DNA of 11,007 bases from Pseudomonadota bacterium (GTDB lineage Bacteria > Pseudomonadota > Alphaproteobacteria > Acetobacterales > Acetobacteraceae), in assembly GCA_021826565.1 (NCBI GenBank), contig JAKAZJ010000020.1:1-11007 (forward strand), written 5' to 3'. Positions 7,301 to 11,007 of the stretch are shown piece by piece. The position numbers and the translations under genes were made by a program. Numbering within the stretch: the first letter of the stretch is position 1; every line of letters begins with the position of its first letter. Below the pieces are notes generated by a model. The model was not told the DNA's origin. It saw nothing but the letters and a program-made list of their open reading frames with translations, and made no database searches.

Positions 7301-7386
7301 GGAGGGGTGCCCGAGAGGCTAAAGGGGACGGACTGTAAATCCGTTGGCGCACGCCTACGTTGGTTCGAATCCAACCCCCTCCACCA
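7301..7386 (+). tRNA. tRNA-Tyr (anticodon GTA), CCA encoded
   Basis: A complete class II tRNA folds from this segment. The acceptor stem GGAGGGG (7301-7307) pairs fully with CCCCTCC (7376-7382), followed by discriminator A and an encoded CCA (7384-7386). The anticodon stem ACGGA (7328-7332) pairs with TCCGT (7340-7344) around loop CTGTAAA, with anticodon GTA at 7335-7337 reading TAC/TAT tyrosine codons. A long variable arm (GGCG 7346-7349 with CGCC 7352-7355) is typical of bacterial tRNA-Tyr. The T arm GTTGG-TTCGAAT-CCAAC is standard. No integrase gene or duplicated 3' end lies beside it, so there is no sign that it serves as an attachment site here. Confidence 0.97.
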
Positions 7387-7447
7387 CGCCGCCTCGCCCG
7401 CCCTCCCGCCTGTCGCAGGATCATGCAAATCGGCCGCTCCGACCCCG

Positions 7448-7462
7448 CGCCGCATAGCGGCG
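7448..7462 (+). other. short GC hairpin between tRNA-Tyr and the TVP38-family gene
   Basis: CGCCGC (7448-7453) and GCGGCG (7457-7462) form a perfect 6-bp stem with an ATA loop, 12 nt before the ATG at 7475. No T-run follows, so it is not a standard intrinsic terminator. It might limit translation of the next gene or help end the tRNA transcript. Such a stem can also occur by chance in DNA this GC-rich. Confidence 0.35.
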
Positions 7463-7474
7463 ACTGACGCGGCC

Positions 7475-8167
7475 ATGCGACGGCATCACCAGATGATTCT
7501 GCTGCTGGTCGTGGCCGCGCTCGCGGTGGCGCTGTGGCAAAGCGGCCTGGCGCACGAACTCACCTGGGCCGCGCTGGGCCGTCACCAAGCCGCTTTGCGC
7601 GCCCTCGTCGCCGCGCATCCGCTGGCCGCCCCGGCGGTGTTCGTCGCGGCGTACGCGCTGATGGTGGCGTTCTCGATCCCGGAATCGGCACTGGCGACGG
7701 TGGCTAGCGGGTTGTTGTTCGGCGCCTGGTTCGGCGGCGCGCTGGCGGTGATCGGCGCCTCGTTGGGCGCGGTCCTGCTGTTCCTGATCGCGCGCACCGC
7801 GCTGGCGGGCTTCATGGCGCGACGCGCGCAGCACTTGCTGGGCCGCATCCGCCCCGGCCTGGAACGCGACGGTTTCAGCTACCTGCTGGCGCTGCGGCTG
7901 CTGCCGATCGTGCCGTTCTGGCTGGTGAACCTGGGCGCGGCGCTGTGCGGGATGCGGCTGTTCCCATACGCCCTGGCCACCCTGATCGGGATCATTCCGA
8001 CCACCCTGGTGTTTGCCTGGATCGGCGCCGGCCTCAGCGAGGTCTTGGCGGCGGGGGGGCGGCCCAATCTGGCGCTGGTGTTCTCCCCCACCATCCTGGG
8101 GCCGCTGCTCGCGCTGGCGGCGCTGTCGGTGGCGCCGGTGGTGTGGCGCAAACTGCGCGGGCTGTGA
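7475..8167 (+). CDS. TVP38/TMEM64 (DedA-like, SNARE-associated) membrane protein
   Basis: A 230-residue integral inner-membrane protein of the TVP38/TMEM64 family, distantly related to DedA; some relatives act in lipid scrambling or envelope homeostasis, but the role of this one is unknown. Hydrophobic segments lie near residues 7-22, 51-66, 73-107, 138-160 and 166-190, with another near 205-224. The family signature is visible: GLLFGAWFGGALAVIGASLG (79-98), with a following Arg107, and LRLLPIVPFWLVN (140-152) with Arg141, Pro144, Pro147 and Asn152. The ATG at 7475 is the first start after the tRNA; ATG 7493 is possible. The ribosome binding site is poor for either. The frame is open upstream through the tRNA, but that part is not coding. 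Its TGA overlaps the GTG of the next gene (GTGA), indicating translational coupling with the oxidoreductase, which forms one polypeptide with this domain in some bacteria as far as I recall. Confidence 0.92.
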   Translation: MRRHHQMILLLVVAALAVALWQSGLAHELTWAALGRHQAALRALVAAHPLAAPAVFVAAYALMVAFSIPESALATVASGLLFGAWFGGALAVIGASLGAVLLFLIARTALAGFMARRAQHLLGRIRPGLERDGFSYLLALRLLPIVPFWLVNLGAALCGMRLFPYALATLIGIIPTTLVFAWIGAGLSEVLAAGGRPNLALVFSPTILGPLLALAALSVAPVVWRKLRGL

Positions 8168-9594
8168 CCAGGAACGGAGCCACCGAGCGGTTCGATCTGG
8201 CGGTGATCGGCGCCGGCGCGGGGGGATTATCGGTCACGGCGGTCGCGGCGCGGCTCGGCCTGCGCGTGGCGCTGATCGAGCGCGACCGGATGGGCGGGGA
8301 TTGCCTCAACACCGGCTGCGTGCCGTCCAAGGCCTTGTTGGCCGCCGCCCATGCCGCCCGCGCGGCCCGCGACGCGGCGCGGTTCGGCGTGCTGCTGGAC
8401 ACGCCGCGGATCGACTGGACCCGGCTGCGCGCGCATGTCGCAGGCGTGGTGGCCGCGATCGCCCCGGCGGATTCCGCCGCCCGTTACCGCGCGCTGGGCG
8501 CCGAGGTGATCGCGGGCGAGGCGCGCTTCCTGGACCCGACGACGCTGGCGGTCGGCGCCCGCCGCCTGACCGCGCGGCGGATCGTGATCGCCGCCGGCTC
8601 ACGCGCCGCCATCCCGCCCATCCCCGGGCTGGACGCGGTCCCATACCTGACCCACGAGACCATCTTTGACCTGCCCGCGCCGCCCGATCACCTGCTGATC
8701 CTGGGCGGCGGCCCGATCGGGCTGGAGCTGGCGGATGCGTTCGCGGGTCTGGGCGTGGCGGTGACGGTGGTGGAGGCCGGGCGGATCGCCGGGCGCGAGG
8801 ACCCGGAGCTCGCCGCCGGCCTGCGCGCCGCGCTGATCGCCCACGGCGTGCGCCTGACCGAGGGCGTGGCGGTCGCCGCCGTCGCGCCCGGTCCGACCCT
8901 GGTTCTGGCCGATGGCAGCCGCATCGCCGGCAGCCATCTTCTGGTGGCCGCCGGCCGGCGGCCCGATCTGGCCGCGCTGGCGCTGGAGGCCGGCGGCGTG
9001 CGCGCCTCCGCCGCCGGCATCGCAACCGATCGCGGACTGCGCAGCCGCACCAACCGGCGCGTGTTCGCCGTGGGCGACATCGCCGACCCGGAGGGGATCG
9101 GCCCGCGCGCGTTCACGCATCTGGCCGCGCATCACGCCGGGATCGTGATCCGCCGGGCGATCTTCCGCCTGCCGGCGCGGCTGGACCCGCGCGCATTCCC
9201 GCGCGTCACCTACACCGATCCGGAACTGGCCCAGGTCGGCGCCACCGAGGCCGAAGCCCGCGCCGCCGGCCACGATGTGCGCCTGCTGCGCTGGCCGTTA
9301 TCGGAAAACGACCGCGCCCAGGCAGAGCGCGCGCCCGCCGGCCTGGTCAAGCTGGTGGTCGCGCGCGGGCGGCTGCTGGGCGCCGGGATCCTGGCGCCGG
9401 GGGCCGGGGAAATGCTCGGCGCACTGACCCTGGCGGTGGGACGGCGGTTGCCGGTCTCGGCGCTGGCCGCGATGATCGTGCCTTACCCGACCCGGGCCGA
9501 GGCGGCCCAGCGCGCGGCCGGCACATATTTCCTGGACCGGCTGTTCGCGCCGCGGACCCAGCGCCTGGCTCGGTTCCTGGCCCGGTTGCCCTGA
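8164..9594 (+). CDS. FAD-dependent pyridine nucleotide-disulfide oxidoreductase, mercuric-reductase-like
   Basis: A 476-residue soluble class I disulfide oxidoreductase of the lipoamide dehydrogenase/MerA superfamily. The FAD fold shows GAGAGG from Gly16; the redox disulfide is Cys47-Cys52 in GGDCLNTGCVPSK; the NAD(P) fold shows GGGPIGLELADAF from Gly181, with Glu204 ending the second strand, which usually goes with NADH; the second FAD motif is RRVFAVGDIAD with Asp305. The dimerisation domain ends with PYPTRAEAAQRAAGTYF. The His-Glu pair of true lipoamide dehydrogenases is missing; Tyr441 and Glu446 stand in that region. The paired C-terminal cysteines and N-terminal metal-binding domain of real mercuric reductases are also absent, so neither activity should be assumed. 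The GTG start at 8164 overlaps the preceding TGA and puts the FAD motif at the usual distance; no clear ribosome binding site exists, consistent with coupling to the TVP38 gene. The substrate is unknown; a membrane-linked electron transfer role is inferred. Confidence 0.92.
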   Translation: MTRNGATERFDLAVIGAGAGGLSVTAVAARLGLRVALIERDRMGGDCLNTGCVPSKALLAAAHAARAARDAARFGVLLDTPRIDWTRLRAHVAGVVAAIAPADSAARYRALGAEVIAGEARFLDPTTLAVGARRLTARRIVIAAGSRAAIPPIPGLDAVPYLTHETIFDLPAPPDHLLILGGGPIGLELADAFAGLGVAVTVVEAGRIAGREDPELAAGLRAALIAHGVRLTEGVAVAAVAPGPTLVLADGSRIAGSHLLVAAGRRPDLAALALEAGGVRASAAGIATDRGLRSRTNRRVFAVGDIADPEGIGPRAFTHLAAHHAGIVIRRAIFRLPARLDPRAFPRVTYTDPELAQVGATEAEARAAGHDVRLLRWPLSENDRAQAERAPAGLVKLVVARGRLLGAGILAPGAGEMLGALTLAVGRRLPVSALAAMIVPYPTRAEAAQRAAGTYFLDRLFAPRTQRLARFLARLP

Positions 9595-9609
9595 CGGCGC
9601 CGCGCGCCG
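9595..9609 (+). terminator. GC hairpin after the oxidoreductase gene, possible weak terminator
   Basis: CGGCGC (9595-9600) and GCGCCG (9604-9609) form a perfect 6-bp stem with a CGC loop, beginning on the base after the stop codon. Only GTTAG follows, not a T-run, so termination would be weak. It may only partly separate the oxidoreductase from the gene that follows 36 nt later. Confidence 0.3.
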
Positions 9610-9630
9610 GTTAGCCCGCCCTTCATACAT

Positions 9631-10173
9631 ATGCGCTACGATGCCCCCATGAGAGCTGCGCGAGGACCCGGGACAGGCCTGACGCTGGCGGGCGCGGCGG
9701 CGATCCTGGCCGGGCTGTATCTGGCCGGTCCGGGCCTGGCGCTGATGCGCCTGCGCCGCGCCATGCGCGACGGCGACACGCTGGCGCTGCGCCAACTGGT
9801 GGATTTCCCCGCGGTCCGCGCCGGCCTGGCGCGGCAGGTGGCCGAGACGGCGCTGGGCGCCCCGCACCGCAAACAGGCGCTGGTGCCGTTCGGGTTCTCG
9901 TTCGTCCGTCATATCGCCGCGCATGAAATTGCGACCCGCCTGACCCCCGCCGGGCTGATCCGCTTGGCGCGCGGCGGGGAAGCCGGCACGGCAATGGGCT
10001 GGCATCTGGCCGGCTATCGCCTGATCGGTCCGACGCAGGTGCGCCTGCGGCTGCGTGCCGCCGGGGACCGGACCTTGCGCCTGACCATGGCGCTGGAGGG
10101 CGGTCGCTGGCGCCTGACCGGGATGCGGTTGCCGGCGGCGATGCTGGACGGCGGTGCCCGGGATGCGCCCTGA
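9631..10173 (+). CDS. membrane-anchored protein of the DUF2939 type
   Basis: A 180-residue protein of unknown function. One hydrophobic segment at about residues 15-38 (rich in Gly, Ala and Leu) would anchor it in the inner membrane. The body, with LRRAMRDGDTLALRQLVDFPAVR (about 41-63), matches what I know of DUF2939: a small domain with a conserved Asp before a Leu-rich helix and a V/I-DFPxxR motif (here Asp58, Phe59, Pro60, Arg63). The C-terminal part is predicted beta strand (QVRLRLRA, LRLTMALEGGRWRLTGMRL). The start is unsure: ATG 9631 and ATG 9649 both lack a good ribosome binding site, and the second removes six residues. The gene lies 36 nt after the oxidoreductase on the same strand, so co-transcription is possible but not shown. 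Its last codons and TGA (10171-10173) fall within a 16-bp tandem repeat. Confidence 0.78.
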   Translation: MRYDAPMRAARGPGTGLTLAGAAAILAGLYLAGPGLALMRLRRAMRDGDTLALRQLVDFPAVRAGLARQVAETALGAPHRKQALVPFGFSFVRHIAAHEIATRLTPAGLIRLARGGEAGTAMGWHLAGYRLIGPTQVRLRLRAAGDRTLRLTMALEGGRWRLTGMRLPAAMLDGGARDAP

Positions 10174-10217
10174 GTGGGATGCGCCCTGAGTGGGACGTAC
10201 CCTGAGTGGGATGCGCC
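10160..10217. repeat. 16-bp tandem repeat, about 3.6 copies, spanning a stop codon
   Basis: The unit GGGATGCGCCCTGAGT is perfect at 10160-10175 and 10176-10191, has three changes at 10192-10207, and is cut after ten bases at 10208-10217. The first copy contains the TGA stop of the DUF2939 gene, and the array ends 7 nt before the convergent atpC stop. Copies two and three each carry the same TGA. Each unit can form small GGG-CCC stems but no strong hairpin or T-run. Confidence 0.92.
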
Positions 10218-10224
10218 GTTCGGG

Positions 10225-10628
10225 TTACGCCTCGGCCGTCTCCACCATCGCCCGCGCCGCCTGGATGCGCTCCAGCAGCACGTCTTCCACCGCCGGATCG
10301 GACGTGTCGGCGGCGGCGTAGGCGGCTTCGGCTTCCACCAGAAGCCGTTCGCCCTCGGCCCGGCGCAAGGCGGAGACCGGCACGGCGTCGTTCGCCAGCA
10401 CGGTGCAGCGCTCCGGCGTGATCTCCGCGAAACCGCCGGAGACGAACAAGCGGTCGCCGATTTCTTCACCGGTGTACAGCGCGATCGCGCCACCGCGCAG
10501 CGCGACGATCATCGGCGCGTGGCCACCGAGCACGCCCATATCGCCCTCCTCGGCCGGGATCACGACCATATCCACCGGCCGCGACAGCACCAGCTTTTCC
10601 GGGCTGACGATTTCCAGCGCGATCGGCA

Positions 10629-10629
<1 letters not shown>
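10225..10629 (-). CDS. atpC: F1F0 ATP synthase subunit epsilon
   Basis: Epsilon belongs to the central stalk of F1 and couples and regulates ATP synthesis at the cytoplasmic side of the membrane. The protein has 134 residues, the usual size. The N-terminal beta-sandwich is clear: LEIVSPEKLVLSRPVDMVVIP, EEGDMGVLGGHAPMI, then LFVSGGFAEITPERCTVLA. The C-terminal helical pair (ALRRAEGERLLVEAEAAYAAA and beyond) is complete. The ATG at 10629 overlaps the atpD stop by one base (TGATG), so translation is coupled. It is the last gene of the atp operon in this window; the convergent DUF2939 gene lies 51 nt away, with a tandem repeat between them and no obvious intrinsic terminator. Confidence 0.97.

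Positions 10630-11007
<378 letters not shown>

Noticed and set aside
7301..7386. tRNA-Tyr as an attachment site for an integrated element
   Set aside because: No integrase, no repeat of the tRNA 3' end in the window, and the neighbouring genes look like ordinary chromosome.
7307..7474. Upstream extension of the TVP38 frame beginning MPERLKGTDCKSVG
   Set aside because: This is translation of the tRNA-Tyr gene, a well-known false protein start; the real start lies after the tRNA.
7093..7476. Upstream extension of the carD frame containing GLDSNQRR and DLQSVPFS
   Set aside because: It is the antisense reading of the same tRNA, a common spurious ORF, and it lies upstream of the predicted carD promoter.
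7945..8163. Extended N terminus of the oxidoreductase from an ATG at 7945
   Set aside because: It overlaps the TVP38 coding sequence and adds about 70 residues without similarity; the GTG at 8164 gives a normal distance to the FAD motif.
8164..9594. Mercury resistance gene merA
   Set aside because: It lacks the C-terminal cysteine pair and the N-terminal metal-binding domain, and no merR, merT or merP genes are nearby.
10160..10217. CRISPR array
   Set aside because: The units are directly abutting 16-bp copies with no spacers, and there are no cas genes.

Overview
The window is a very GC-rich stretch of bacterial chromosome. The protein sequences (DprA, TopA, PlsX, FabH, a CdnL/CarD regulator, AtpD/AtpC) and the order dprA-topA and rpmF-plsX-fabH point to an alphaproteobacterium, most likely in the Rhodospirillales/Acetobacteraceae area. 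That family-level placement is an impression, not a measured result. Nearly all of the DNA is ordinary core-genome coding sequence. I see no insertion sequence, integrase, phage gene, CRISPR array or defence system.

Layout. (1) 1-3352, plus strand: the 3' part of dprA (DNA uptake/RecA loading), then topA (DNA topoisomerase I) 22 nt later. (2) 3544-5853, plus strand: rpmF (ribosomal protein L32), plsX (phosphate acyltransferase) and fabH (ketoacyl-ACP synthase III), the classic cluster joining ribosome assembly with fatty-acid and phospholipid initiation. (3) 5962-7092, minus strand: a CarD/CdnL-type RNA-polymerase-binding regulator with an unusually long, low-complexity Lys/Ala/Pro N-terminal extension. 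(4) 7093-7300: a compact divergent promoter region. It holds a convincing promoter for carD on the minus strand and one with a perfect TTGACA for the tRNA-Tyr gene (7301-7386) on the plus strand. (5) 7475-10173, plus strand: a TVP38/TMEM64 (DedA-like) membrane protein whose stop codon overlaps the GTG start of a mercuric-reductase-like FAD disulfide oxidoreductase, then a small membrane-anchored DUF2939-type protein. (6) 10225-11007, minus strand: atpC and the 3' part of atpD, the end of the F1 ATP synthase operon, convergent with region 5.

How they work together. Regions 1, 2 and 6 are housekeeping: DNA topology and recombination, translation, lipid synthesis and energy. CarD/CdnL proteins stabilise open promoter complexes at rRNA, tRNA and other growth genes, so a carD promoter back to back with a tRNA promoter is suggestive, although co-regulation is only inferred. 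The least understood unit is the TVP38-oxidoreductase pair with the DUF2939 gene. The first two are translationally coupled here and, from memory, are found as one fused polypeptide in other bacteria, which suggests a membrane-associated redox activity of unknown substrate.

Small-scale structure not explained by genes includes a 16-bp tandem repeat that carries the stop codon of the DUF2939 gene, a triple 13-bp repeat between fabH and carD, a 12-bp minisatellite-like repeat coding for VKAP units inside carD, and several short GC hairpins. I did not find a clearly new multi-gene system. The best candidates for a second look are the extended CarD and the TVP38-oxidoreductase pair.
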